DNA of 64,000 nucleotides from Margaritifera margaritifera (lineage: Eukaryota; Mollusca; Bivalvia; Unionida; Margaritiferidae). The notes under the pieces were generated by a model. The model did not search any database and had not been told where the DNA came from. It saw only the letters and a list, made by a program, of their open reading frames with translations. This document shows positions 1 through 9,679 of the stretch, one piece after another. Location: the NCBI GenBank assembly GCA_029931535.1, contig JAQPZY010001684.1:8711501-8775500 (forward strand), given 5' to 3'. A program made the position numbers and the translations under genes. The stretch's first letter is position 1. Each line of letters begins with the position of its first letter.

Positions 1-204
1 TATATTAGTCAAAACTGAGTAACTGGTGTCATATACACACCACATCTGACTTGTTTTGCTTTATTTAAAAGAAAGGGTCTCTTCTGTTTTCAAACTTTGT
101 TTCTAGTTGCAGACGTTCAATTGTTTTTATATTTTGTTAAAGTTTGTAAGGTGTAACCGTATCACAGAAAGGAAACAACAGAGCTTTTGGTGGATAATTT
201 TCAA

Positions 205-330
205 GTTCCTTTATATGCATATACACATACATACACCTATACATATACACATACATGCCCATACATACACATAGATATAAATACGTATATGTACATACAA
301 GTGCATGCATATATATACACGTGTAAATCC
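205..330. repeat. Imperfect (TACA/CATA)n microsatellite
   Basis: This stretch is dominated by alternating TACATA and CACATA words with a few interruptions. Open frames on both strands across it translate as Tyr/Thr/Met-rich low-complexity sequence, so they are not treated as genes. Confidence 0.85.
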
Positions 331-486
331 AGCAGGCGATGCAATTTATATGTTGCTGGCAGTTACACAATTTTGTTCATAATTATGTAAACAAATTTAG
401 CAGGACTTATTATTGTTGACAAATTCCTGAAGGAAAAAAATGTTTACCATACTTTATTACATTAGGATTATTGCAATGGTTAGAAT

Positions 487-918
487 TTACATCTTTCTCT
501 TGAGATAAAAAGGACAGACAAACCAATAGTTCAATTCCTCACCTATGTCATCCTTATCGCATACGGTACATTTTCTATTGCATACGGTACATTTTCTATC
601 GCATACGGTACATTTTCTATCGCATACGGTACATTTTCTATCTTCTCTTGGTATGATTTTCTGACGTCCTGATTCTACTGGAAGTTTGTGGTTGCTAGTT
701 CTAGATTTTAGCAAAGGCAAATAAACATTTCTTTCTAAAGATATCAAGTACTTCTCAAAGTTGAAGACTTGTTTAAATAATTGGTAAGTCATACCTTTCG
801 ATGTAGCTTCTAATCTAGCACTCCATTCCTGTATAAATTGTGAAACGCTTTCTTTCAGAGTTTGAGGCTTACTTATTGATGCTTGGTTGAACAGATCAAT
901 TATTGCAACAGAAATCAA
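487..918 (-). pseudogene. LINE C-terminal fragment with amplified CxxC finger
   Basis: A 143-codon open frame resembles the C-terminal part of a non-LTR retrotransposon polyprotein, the region after the reverse transcriptase. It shows an EKYL segment, a KSRTSNHKL segment and an ESGR segment, followed by a Cys-rich finger. The finger start, normally present once, is repeated four times as CTVCDRK-type units and is followed by an FVCPFYLKRK end, matching the usual E-E-x-(H/Y)-F-x-x-C-P-x-Y layout. The upstream RT and endonuclease are absent, so it is a truncated copy. Similar tails occur at 31.5 kb and 43.9 kb. LINE origin is confident; the clade is not assigned. Confidence 0.75.
559..642 (-). 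repeat. 21-bp tandem repeat, 4 copies, inside LINE finger
   Basis: The unit GCATACGGTACATTTTCTAT plus one base occurs four times in exact register at 559, 580, 601 and 622. Seven codons per unit keep the LINE frame open and multiply its CxxC pair. Confidence 0.95.
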
Positions 919-1615
919 AATGTTTCGAATATGTTCAAACTATTTATAAATAAAGCCGGAATGTATATCACTCAACATGTTGTTGTATATTTTTTTGAAA
1001 TTTTGGAATCTTTTACATTTATTGTTGAGATCCAAAATGCAATCATGCGACATTTAATATAAATGTCAATTGGTTTCCTACTAAGTTCTGAATATAGAAA
1101 AGTAATTAGTGTCCTCTTTCAGAGTTTTGTTGTATATCTTAGGAATTCAAAGTGAATATTTTGAATAAGCTGGGTATTTTCGAACCAACACCCAAACTTC
1201 ACATCCGTACAGCAAAATAAGTCAAATTGTGGGATCGAACAGAACACGCGCAAGCAATTACCTCGCCAACTTATCTGCTTTCCCCGCGATAGCCTCACTG
1301 TTATCAATCGCGACTCTACCTTACACCAGTCAGCAAATGACTCATACGTTTGACGTTTGTTGAATGGTATAGTTCAAAAAAGGAGATTTCTGCGTGCCTT
1401 TAATTCTCAAAAAAGAATAAAAAATTTCTTGGATTGAACTATCCCAACGGTCACACTTAATCACCGCCAATATAAAAACGAATCGAATTAGTGTTGGTAA
1501 ACGAGCTGATTAATAATTTTGGATTAGTTTTTATAGGGGCTCAAGAGGTGGGGTGTGTTAAGTCCTTTTTGCTAACGCTGTTAACTTTGTATACGAGTTC
1601 TTTTTTTTTTTCTCT
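919..1615. other. Non-coding stretch, no recognised gene
   Basis: No coherent gene is seen here. A short inverted pair (TATAGTTCAA near 1367 and TTGAACTATC near 1433) encloses about 60 bases and could be a small foldback repeat. Confidence 0.4.
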
Positions 1616-1619
1616 GTAC

Positions 1620-1686
1620 TGGTTACTGGTTAGAGTGTTATACCGCAGTCTTGATATAGATATTTCAGGTTCGAATCACGCTCGAA
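1620..1686 (+). repeat. tRNA-like promoter remnant (possible SINE head)
   Basis: A TGGTTAGAGTG segment resembles a pol III A box, and GGTTCGAATCACG, 40 bases downstream, matches a B box well. The intervening sequence does not fold into a clean cloverleaf, so this is more likely a decayed tRNA-derived SINE head than a tRNA gene. Confidence 0.35.
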
Positions 1687-2250
1687 AAAATATATTTTTT
1701 CGTTATTAATTGAGGAGATTGTCGAGCTTAGGTTGAGTTACACATGAAATATTAAAGCCAAATCTGACGATGTTCGATGTTAATTACCCACTAGACACGC
1801 ATAATTCTTTGAGAAATAATAAAGTTTGAAACAAGCTCTAAGTATCTAAGATATCGTTTGGCTCCCTAGGAGTTTATTCGGGATTGCAAATTCAAACCGG
1901 CGTAATTAACACTGACCGGAACACGTCTGTTGACTGTAAGAAATTATGTGCAACAGCTTAAGATGGCAGTATGCATAAAAATCTCAAAGAAATACTATCG
2001 ACAAGTACAACTTGAGCGGAACTGTTTTCTTTTGTGTGAGCAGTATCGGGGCAAAACACCGCTGGTATTTTCTAAAATTGATAATAACTTCGCGATTGAA
2101 ACAAATGTACTTAAATAATGAATATTAAATCATTTAAATAAACATAAAATATATCAAATATGGACGACAATAATATGGAATTGATACTTTGTGAAATAGA
2201 TAACCTGGAAAATTAATATTCGTAATTTTCATCCATGACTGTGCAGTATA

Positions 2251-2511
2251 TTCGTAGAAGAAAAATTTGATGCAATACGACAACAACGTGCCGAAGGGCG
2301 TTATACACTGACATCTGAATATAGACTTGTCAAAGAATTACAATCTTCCATTGCCGCGTCTGAAATTCCATTGAAGGATCTTTTACCACTGGCAACCCTT
2401 TTCGAACGTATCCGCATTATCCTCTGGGAACAATATAATGGACGAAATATAAATAATAAACGAGCTAAGCAACTACGAAATCTTGTCACTGATGTGTTGA
2501 AAAAAAGATGA
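2251..2511 (+). CDS. Open 86-codon charged helical ORF, element-associated
   Basis: An open frame without an ATG start runs from FVEEKFDAIRQQR to a stop at 2509-2511. It is rich in Arg, Lys, Glu and Leu and looks helical, with a segment IRIILWEQYNGR near its middle. A separate short frame beginning MDDNNMEL at 2160 lies just upstream in another frame and may be its broken start. It converges on the minus-strand polymerase/helicase element that begins at 2755, so it may be another gene of that element. I do not recognise a domain. Confidence 0.4.
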   Translation, partial: FVEEKFDAIRQQRAEGRYTLTSEYRLVKELQSSIAASEIPLKDLLPLATLFERIRIILWEQYNGRNINNKRAKQLRNLVTDVLKKR

Positions 2512-2754
2512 ACACAAACCGATCTCTGCCAGAGTGTCAAGTTTCGACTTCTACCACAGATGATGATTAAACTCTCAAAAAAAAAAAAAAAAAAAAAATT
2601 TAAAAAAATTACAGGATTCCAATCCGCTGGCGAATCAACCGTGTAATTATTTCTTTATTTTTACCATTTTATTTTTTTCTGCATCTTCATCATAGGTATT
2701 CAATCGATGGTGTGTTACTTATAACAACTCGTTGAAAGATATTGTCATGGTGGC

Positions 2755-3012
2755 TTATGAATTCCTCATAAATGTCACGAGCATATTAAATTCGTCTTCT
2801 GATAAACTTCCGTCAGACAACACAGCAGATAATTGAAGTGAAAGTTTATCTTGCGCTATTTCCGCACGAGTCATTAACGCACTGCATTGTGTTAATCTTT
2901 TATTTTCGCATGTTAACAAGAACTTTAATATCAGACTGAAAACTCCTACCACAGCCACGATGATGTTAATCACAATATCAACCGCCGGGTTAACTTCACT
3001 TGATGTCGCCAT
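2755..3012 (-). CDS. Small single-span membrane protein ORF of the PolB element
   Basis: From the ATG at 3010-3012 this frame gives 85 residues. A polar N-terminus (MATSSEVN) is followed by a hydrophobic span (VDIVINIIVAVVGVFSLILK) and then a charged, probably cytosolic tail ending in TFMRNS. It sits directly downstream of the helicase remnant on the same strand, and the open frame continues upstream in a frame that overlaps the helicase. The role is unknown; its position suggests it belongs to the same mobile element. An intact length and a plausible start make it one of the less damaged parts. Confidence 0.45.
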   Translation of the reverse strand: MATSSEVNPAVDIVINIIVAVVGVFSLILKFLLTCENKRLTQCSALMTRAEIAQDKLSLQLSAVLSDGSLSEDEFNMLVTFMRNS

Positions 3013-3620
3013 TGCCTTTGCTGACACAGACGCACATGTCTGCACGATTACGTAACCATTCATGAGGAGATTCCCCAGCAATAGGTTGTGGTTGTCCTTG
3101 ATCACCGCACGCAATCGCGTGAACGTTATTGTGCAGCAACCACTTTAAAAAGTTTCTAGAGTATTTGGTGGGACAGTAAAAATGTCTTCCCAGATGATCA
3201 CTCTGGGGATATATTTTCGTCCCATGCGAGCTGGTCTCCACGTGTCTCAGTTCCATCTGAAGAAACTGAGATATGTTTTTGAGTTAACATTTCTGGTTTT
3301 CATTTCTGTGCTCAGTCCGTGTGTTGGTGTTAACACAATCATATCACATTCTCGTACATGACCCTGGAATAAATTGATCACCCTGGTGGTTTTACCAGAC
3401 ACCCGCCCCCCCCCCACACACACACACACCACCACCAGTATTAAGATAACAAAGTTTATGACGTGTAAGTGGATCTTGTACTGATGGTGCATTTGACATT
3501 GGTGCTAGATCTTTACTTATATGATATTCTGGCAACGCAGTGCACGCTGCTGATTCCTGGCGTGCGTGAAGAGATTCTTGTTTGGTTCTCCAATGACCGT
3601 TTAGAGTACCTGGGGTTGAT
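3000..3620 (-). pseudogene. SF1-like helicase domain remnant of PolB element
   Basis: Minus-strand frames show a conserved approach segment (APSVQDPLTRHKLCYLN), then a P-loop region ending in SGKTTRVINLF at about 3375-3400, followed by VLTPTHGLSTEM, SFFRWN, a Walker B-like VIIWED, and ACGDQGQPQPIAGESPHEWL. This order (Walker A, TPTH, FFRW, Walker B, GDxxQ) is that of superfamily 1 helicases. The P-loop is split by a (GT)n/(G)n tract and the frame shifts several times, so it cannot be functional as read. The domain follows a family-B polymerase on the same strand, probably as one original polyprotein. Confidence 0.7.
3405..3440. repeat. C-tract plus (CA)n microsatellite in helicase P-loop
   Basis: A run of C followed by CACACA and CCACCACCA lies exactly where the minus-strand frame encodes the Gly-rich P-loop. 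It translates as alternating Gly and Val/Cys codons between two parts of the ATP-binding motif. Confidence 0.85.
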
Positions 3621-5560
3621 ATTATTTTGTCTTCGCACGCATGGTGTCTTTTTCTGAGGAAACAATGTTGTTCTACTAACTTTGAGAACATGGGGATGTT
3701 TTCCAATCGTGGAAGATGATTTCTGTCGATGTAAAATGGATCTGTTGCAACGCGGACAGCTTCTTTTGGAAATCTGTTTATCACTGATAACAAATTGATA
3801 CTGACATATCCAAGTATGGAAAATCTTAGATGGTGTATCGGGGTTGTTCTCCCTTCCGGTAAGTAATAACATACCCCTGGATGCATCCATGCATGCATAA
3901 ATGCAGGATCATTTATTTTGATTCTGGAAACAAATCTATCCTTTTGTGTACAATCTCAGATGAGAAAATCCAACTCGGCTGGGTCTTTGACTAATCGTAA
4001 GTGTTACCGTTCAAAATCACTAGAGGATCCTGCGGTACATTGTCCTTTATCTTTCGTTTGTTGTCCTTTGCGTGTGATATTTCTTCTGGTGTTGAATCTG
4101 GGGATGGTTGCGGAAGCGCGACTTATTTTTGGGCGTTGTACGTAATGATAGCTTCTGAGAGTCTAAGATTGGTTAGAATTTTGATGTCAAGCATAAAATG
4201 CAACAGTACAATAGGAGCCCATCCACGACCATTTCGTGATCGTTCATCTTGTCCATCTGCATGAACGCGTGGAGTATTAAAATGACGTCCAAACCAGGCA
4301 GGAATGACTCGATGAACAACTGGAGAAAACTCAAACTGTACGATCTGACCAAAACCAGTTAAGTCTGCGTTAGGAAGAGGTCAATTGATGATTACCCTGG
4401 TGAGATCACGAGTAAGGTGACCAAATCGTCCGAAGTAAGGCTGACATTCTCTATGACCAAGAAAACTTGCAGGATAACACGCGACCATGTCAACGCTGAC
4501 ACTATTATCGACATTGTATTTGGTATTCCATAGACCTCCATGACCATATTCAAGACAAGACCGTTGAACATCATCGAGAACTGATTTTGGGGTTGCTTTC
4601 CAGTTATTATTTTGTTGCGCGAAATGTGAAGCGACTGACGCGATTGTGAAAGATTTGTTGACAGTTTCATCTTAGTGCTCGGAGTATTTTTTTTTGCTTT
4701 CTCTCATAGTCGATCGTGTAATTTTTTCTGTACAAAAACATTTACCATAGGATAGCAAAAAGTGATAAATTTTTCAGAGATAATCAGAGAGATAATCACT
4801 TGAAGGCAACCAAGGTCGTTCGCGTTAACATTTGCGATGGCTTGGGAAACATCATCTTGATAAAATTCAGTTGTGCGTTTGATTGTAAATTTTAACTCAG
4901 AAAACCCAGCATGATCGTTATGTTCGATAAGTTCAATGATTCTTTTTTAATGTCTATATTTGTTGGAATTGTATAATCTTTCTCCCGTGAATGTCTTGAT
5001 GACTATTTGACGTTTGATTGAACTTTCCAGTTTGGAGACATCTGCGAGTGTAGCACTATTCTCTCTCACTTTGGATTCCCATTGTTGAATTTTATCAATT
5101 CAATGTTCGGTTAGTCCGTCCTCGTGAACAGCACTTGTAAAATGTTCAAGTACAGATTGTGCAACACAAATTATATTTCCTTCACGCATTGGTGCCAGGT
5201 TGTCAATGTTTGGTTCATTCATTTCGTAGATACCAAACACGACCACGTTCACCGGATATGCATTCTCGTCTTAAAGTTTATCAATTTCTGTTAATGAACC
5301 TGGTAATACATTATTGGATAATACAACATGTTGTCCTCGGCGATGTTTTTCGCGTATTGGTTCTAGTTTATCTCGGATGATCTGTTGGTCGTCACCGTAC
5401 GTGATAAATTTAATCCTGAGACCAAAAAAACACAAAAAAATGCCAAGAAAGTAATGACAAGATTATTCCACGTGCCCGCGTATCATTCATCCGTCTATCG
5501 TAGATGATACTGTGGCCACGTATTACGAGATAAAGAATTATATCTTGATCAGGTCGTTGT
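3620..5560 (-). pseudogene. Family-B DNA polymerase remnant (large element polyprotein)
   Basis: Several minus-strand frames, with few stops, form a large decayed polymerase. The N-terminal part (about 4790-5450) contains FITYGDDQQIIRDKLEPIRE and VVFGIYEMNEPNID. Then come SVLDDVQRSCLEYGHGG and VDMVACYPASF (about 4461-4494), which is a family-B motif A (D-x-x-x-x-YP). The motif C-like segment VATDPFYID lies at 3725-3751, with Thr-Asp but without the usual second acidic residue. The helicase follows directly. Similar polymerase-helicase proteins are known, from general knowledge, in repeated genes of some fungi and invertebrates. Family-B polymerase assignment is fairly secure; the element type is not. 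Confidence 0.65.
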
Positions 5561-5588
5561 TGTGGATCTGGTTGCTCAATTTGCCATG

Positions 5589-5945
5589 TCATAAAAACAT
5601 GGCGCCGTCAACAGAAAATTCACCCTTGGCGTCACGGAAATGTTCATGTAAATCAATTGGTAAATTTCGTTGGTGAGATACTCCATGAGGAACCACCCGG
5701 TCGAGATCAAACCGTGGTTGATCGCCAAATTCAATCTCTGCTTGTTGACGCAATTCCTCCTCAAGTAACTTTTTGTTCTCGGTGATCCGAACTGTTTCGG
5801 CGAGAAGATTATTTAACGTCACGTTTGATTTTGGCTATAGGGGGTGAACACCTGTAAGTTCAAAATAATTAGATTGTGCATCACGATAAATCTTCTGACG
5901 TTTTGCTATCATCATCTCTAATATATAGATAAGTGTCATATTTAA
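5589..5945 (-). pseudogene. Coiled-coil N-terminal ORF of the PolB element
   Basis: A minus-strand frame running from about 5940 carries a highly charged helical region (TENKKLLEEELRQQAEIEF) followed by DLDRVVPHGVSHQRNLPIDL. It is interrupted by one stop near 5835. It lies just upstream of the polymerase remnant and in the same direction. It may be the N-terminal domain of the same polyprotein or a separate gene. No known domain is recognised. Confidence 0.45.
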
Positions 5946-5963
5946 TTTTTAAACAAAAGTCAT

Positions 5964-6180
5964 TTAAATCTTCATTTGCGTTTTTTGCAGAAGTTTTGTT
6001 AGCGTCATTCCAGATCTTCTATCGGAGACTACCACCACCACATTTTTACACAGCGCATATTTAGCCTTTACGCAAACCTCGCATTTTGTACACGGAATTG
6101 GACCACCACCCTTACGAATGACATTAGCGTGTAACCAGCAATATTCATTCACACATCTTCGCTCACATTGAGATGTCTTT
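5964..6180 (-). pseudogene. Cys-rich zinc-ribbon-like ORF of the PolB element
   Basis: The translated frame contains QCERRCVNEYCWLHANV and then PIPCTKCEVCVKAKYALCKN. This is a compact cluster of Cys and one His that would fit one or two zinc sites. An ATG at 6150-6152 gives 62 residues, but the Cys pattern continues upstream in frame. It is the first of four co-directional ORFs leading into the polymerase and helicase. A DNA-binding or virion-like role is possible but is only inference. Confidence 0.45.
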
Positions 6181-6296
6181 CCGAAAAGCCATGCACCTTG
6201 ATTTTTTTTCCAATCATATATAACAGGTTATATTATTTTTATTTAATTATTAATTTTTTTTCGTACAAAAATTATTTTAAAATTTTGGTGGGAAAT

Positions 6297-6625
6297 AATG
6301 ACAAGATTATTCCACGTGCCCGCGTATCATCCATCCGTCCATCGCAGATGATATTGTGACCACGTATTACGAGATAGGGAGTGTGCATAACCAAAATACA
6401 CACCATTCAGTGATCAGCAATACAACCCAGCGAGAATCGTGGCAATGGCGTAAAACACGCTCGCGTAAAGATTTTCCAGACGGGTCGGGGGGATTGAAGG
6501 GTTACAAAATAGTTTTTTTCTCGGAATGGTCGCAGAGGGATTTTGACATGGTTTCTGGAGTCGACTTGTCCAACGTGTTGCTGCATTTTTTTAATTTTTT
6601 TTTTTTTATTTTGCTTCTTGAACAT
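6297..6625 (-). pseudogene. Second, partial copy of PolB-element N-terminal segment
   Basis: Positions 6297-6390 closely repeat 5457-5545, including the segment that translates as IRGHxIIxxxRMxDTRARGIILSL on the minus strand. Upstream of the duplicated block is an open frame with RNHVKIPLRPFREKNYFV and PVWKIFTRACF that is not present at the other copy. This suggests fragments of two element copies lie side by side. Confidence 0.55.
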
Positions 6626-6639
6626 TGTGATATGTAGCT

Positions 6640-7145
6640 TTTAGAAATCGCCGATTTTTGGAGAAAATAATACCTAGGCATTTAAATTCCTCGCAAGTAG
6701 AAATGGTGTTTCTACCCAGTTTAAATTCAAAATGAATGTAATTATGTGATCCAAAAATCAATATTGTTCTTTTCGTTAAATTAACATTTAGTTTCCAAAT
6801 TTTAGTGTACTCAAAGAAAACATTGAGGTTTTCTTGAAAGAGTCTGCATCACTTCTGAATATTACAATGTCATCTGCATATAGTAAAATCAACAGTTTCA
6901 AGTACATTTCAGTGTCAGAACTTTCTGTTTCTAGTGTAATTCGTGTACAATCATTCTCTTGCAGGAACATTCCATGTCGTTCAGAAATATTGAAAATAGT
7001 ATCATCGAGACATATTAACCTTGCCTAAACCCACAAAAAATTTCAAAAAACCAGTCTGTTGTCCAGCAAACATCACATGATTTGCTGTTTTCATATAAAT
7101 TGAGAATAATTCTAAAAAAAACTTGCCTTTTATATTCTTTTGCAA
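6640..7145 (-). pseudogene. LINE reverse-transcriptase core fragment
   Basis: Minus-strand frames read through FFEIFCGFRQG, the RT block before the catalytic box, then LFSIFLNDME, and then LLILLYADDIVIF with the catalytic YADD at about 6867-6881. After that come DSFKKT and matches to the segment containing LNV/LTK-type residues. Frameshifts and stops break it. It lacks endonuclease and tail. It could belong to the same LINE family as the C-terminal fragments elsewhere in the window, but this cannot be shown without overlap. Confidence 0.8.
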
Positions 7146-7149
7146 TAAC

Positions 7150-7465
7150 TTTCTCTATCCTTGTCCCTTACTGTGTGTCTGGGACTCGGATGCCCAAAGG
7201 TCACACACCTGATGATATTACGTGTCTATACTTCAGAGTAGGAGATACAGTTTAAACTATTAACGTTAATGTTTAGACCCGGAAAAGAATCTACACAAGA
7301 AATTTTAACATGAGTATGTATGTATTGAAACTTGGCTATAAAAGACATTCAGAGGACCATACAAATTTGTCTTTTGTGGATAGGTGTCCTTAATATACAA
7401 GTTGACTTTGATAGTGAAATGAAGAGAAGGAAATAGTATATGTTGTCCTTATGAGCAGATGTCCT
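7150..7465. other. Non-coding stretch
   Basis: Nothing recognisable apart from ordinary AT-rich sequence. Confidence 0.4.
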
Positions 7466-7468
7466 ATA

Positions 7469-7564
7469 TACAGATATGCCCGCTAATGTGGGCTTCACTG
7501 TACGGAGACGTCCGCTAATGTAGGCTTCACTGTACGGAGACGTCCGCTAATGTTGTCTTCACTG
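7469..7564. repeat. 32-bp tandem repeat, 3 copies
   Basis: Units begin TACGGAGACGTCCGCTAATG and end GGCTTCACTG. They start at 7469, 7501 and 7533 and diverge mainly in the first copy. Confidence 0.9.
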
Positions 7565-8034
7565 TCATCAGAATAGTTTGCATCGTTCGTTTAAAAAAAT
7601 AACGGGCATATTAATAACATATCAATACAAATACCCAATTGAAGCGGAGACATTTTGCATTGGGATTGCAACATGTCTTTATTTACTGATTGATGATCTG
7701 TTAAAAACCCAATGTTATCTAGATGAAAACATAATGTCAAGTGTCCCAGTTCAGATGCCATGTATCGGTGCGGAAGTAAATATGGCTCGATACTATTTGG
7801 AGTTATAACATGTCATTTTAAAAAAGTAAAAATTCCTTGCTGATCTTATAATATAACTCATGATTTCGCATGGAAATGTATACAATAAGAAATATCGTCA
7901 CACCTTTACAATGTAACAATAATAATAAATTGCATTCACTGTACCTTACAGGTTATTTTTTACTTATTTCTTTATTTTTTTTATTTTTTTTTGTGTCATT
8001 GTAGTTTTACTTCTTTACGTACATGTATGTCCAT

Positions 8035-8182
8035 ACCATGTCCGATATAGAACTCTCCCGATAATTCCATGTCCGATATAGAACTATCCACTGAGAATTT
8101 CATGTCTGATATAGAATTCTCCATTGAGGTTTCCATATAGAACTCTTCACCGAGAATTCCATGTCCGATATAGAACACTTAA
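8035..8182. repeat. 31-33-bp tandem repeat, about 5 copies
   Basis: CATGTCCGATATAGAAC recurs at about 8038, 8069, 8101 and 8160, with a shortened copy near 8134. The minus-strand open frame here simply reads the repeat. Confidence 0.85.
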
Positions 8183-8369
8183 CCGAACATGGGACATTTA
8201 TCGACTGTTTGGAATCATAAAGGTTTTTTTCGGGGTACTTTGTGTTTTGTTTGTATGCCTCCGCCATGAATATGACAAGGGTACATAACGTTAGGCTTGT
8301 CCGTCCATCCTGTAACTACATTCGTACGTAACGTACGTAGTACGTTCGTCCGTCCGTACGTCTCGAAAT

Positions 8370-8830
8370 TCTAGTGAGTGCAATTACTCTCGCATCTTTC
8401 TATAAACTGTGTTGAAATTTGTCAGATATCACTGACATGGAGCATCATGCGCATATTGTTCTGTCATCAAACTCTGATGCGTTTTCCAGAGTTATGTCCA
8501 ATTGGGTTTTTATATATAGATAACATTGTGTGTGTAATTAGTCCCACGGTTTCTGATAAATTCCACAGGAACTGGGCAGACATTATTGACATAAGCTGAC
8601 CATATGCATGTGGTTCTGTCATCATGCTCTGATGCGTTTTTCCAAGTTATACCTCATTATGGTGTTAAAAGTACATATGCTATATGGAAAATTATTGATA
8701 TGTAAATATTCCGACAGCTTTTAATTAATTGCCCATACACTAGGCAAGCATTATTGACATAAAGTAAACATGATGAGTTTTTTCAAAATAATGTCTCATT
8801 TCTGGTGTTAAGTATTAGCTAAAGCATGAG
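8370..8830. repeat. Dispersed repeat with GAGTTATGTCC motif, about 2-3 divergent units
   Basis: The order 'TTGACAT(A)A..GCATATxxxTTCTGTCATCA..CTCTGATGCGTTTT..CCAGAGTTATGTCC' appears near 8430-8500 and again near 8585-8660, with a weaker third copy to 8810. A related segment is at 10090-10215. Such GAGTTATG-containing repeats are familiar from bivalve genomes (general knowledge). No coding capacity is evident. Confidence 0.55.
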
Positions 8831-9114
8831 TGAAGCACGAATGCTTTATCTTACATAAAATTTACTCCTACAACATCTAATGTTTTGAAATCATCCCTTT
8901 ATTTTTGATAATGCCCCGAAATGGGAATCACGTGCCGATACGAGTTTTATAAATGTAATTTTCTGTTATGTGAATCTCTTGTAGGCACCGGTTCCGCAAT
9001 TTAGAAAGTGATTGATAAGGTCTCAGTTATTTGTTTGTCGTAAGTCCCCTGTTGTCTTGTCTATTAATCAGTAATTACGGATAAGCACCGATTTATTTCA
9101 TCTGGAAGATACGA

Positions 9115-9464
9115 GCAATGACGTACTTGTTGTTGCGTCTCAAACTAGCGATGACGTACCTGTTTTTGCGTCTCAGATTAACGATGATGTACTTGCTATT
9201 GCGTCTCAGACGAGTGACGACGTACTTGATTTCGCGTCTCAGACTGACGATGACGTACTTGTTGTTGCGTCACAGACTGACGATGACGTACTTGTTGTTG
9301 TGTCATTGACTGACGATGACGTACTTGTTGTTGTGTCATAGACTGACGATGACGTACTTGTTGTTGCATCTCATACCAGCGATGATGTACTTATTGTTCT
9401 GTCTCATACTAGCGGAGACGCACTTGTTATTGTGTCTCAGACTAGAGATGACGAACTTGTTGCG

Positions 9465-9466
<2 letters not shown>
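9115..9466 (+). repeat. 33-bp minisatellite, about 10-11 copies
   Basis: Unit GATGACGTACTTGTTGTTGC plus 13 bases repeats about every 33 bases. One plus-strand frame encodes an 11-residue acidic repeat of the type DDVLVVASQT. This frame is broken by one TAG and runs into a (TC)n tract, so protein coding is not supported. Confidence 0.9.
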
Positions 9467-9539
<73 letters not shown>

Positions 9540-9620
9540 AACACACGCATGATGCAAGAGCTATGTCAATCTCTCTATCTCAGTTTCATATTTTCTCTCT
9601 GATTGTCTTTGCGTTCCTTA

Positions 9621-9676
<56 letters not shown>
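9467..9676. repeat. Two (TC)n microsatellites
   Basis: Nearly pure TC runs occupy about 9467-9535 and 9623-9676, separated by unique sequence. They create false Leu-Ser and Glu-Arg open frames. Confidence 0.97.

Positions 9677-9679
<3 letters not shown>

Noticed and set aside
7578..7808. 76-codon plus-strand ORF
   Set aside because: No motif or start context, in a region of repeats.
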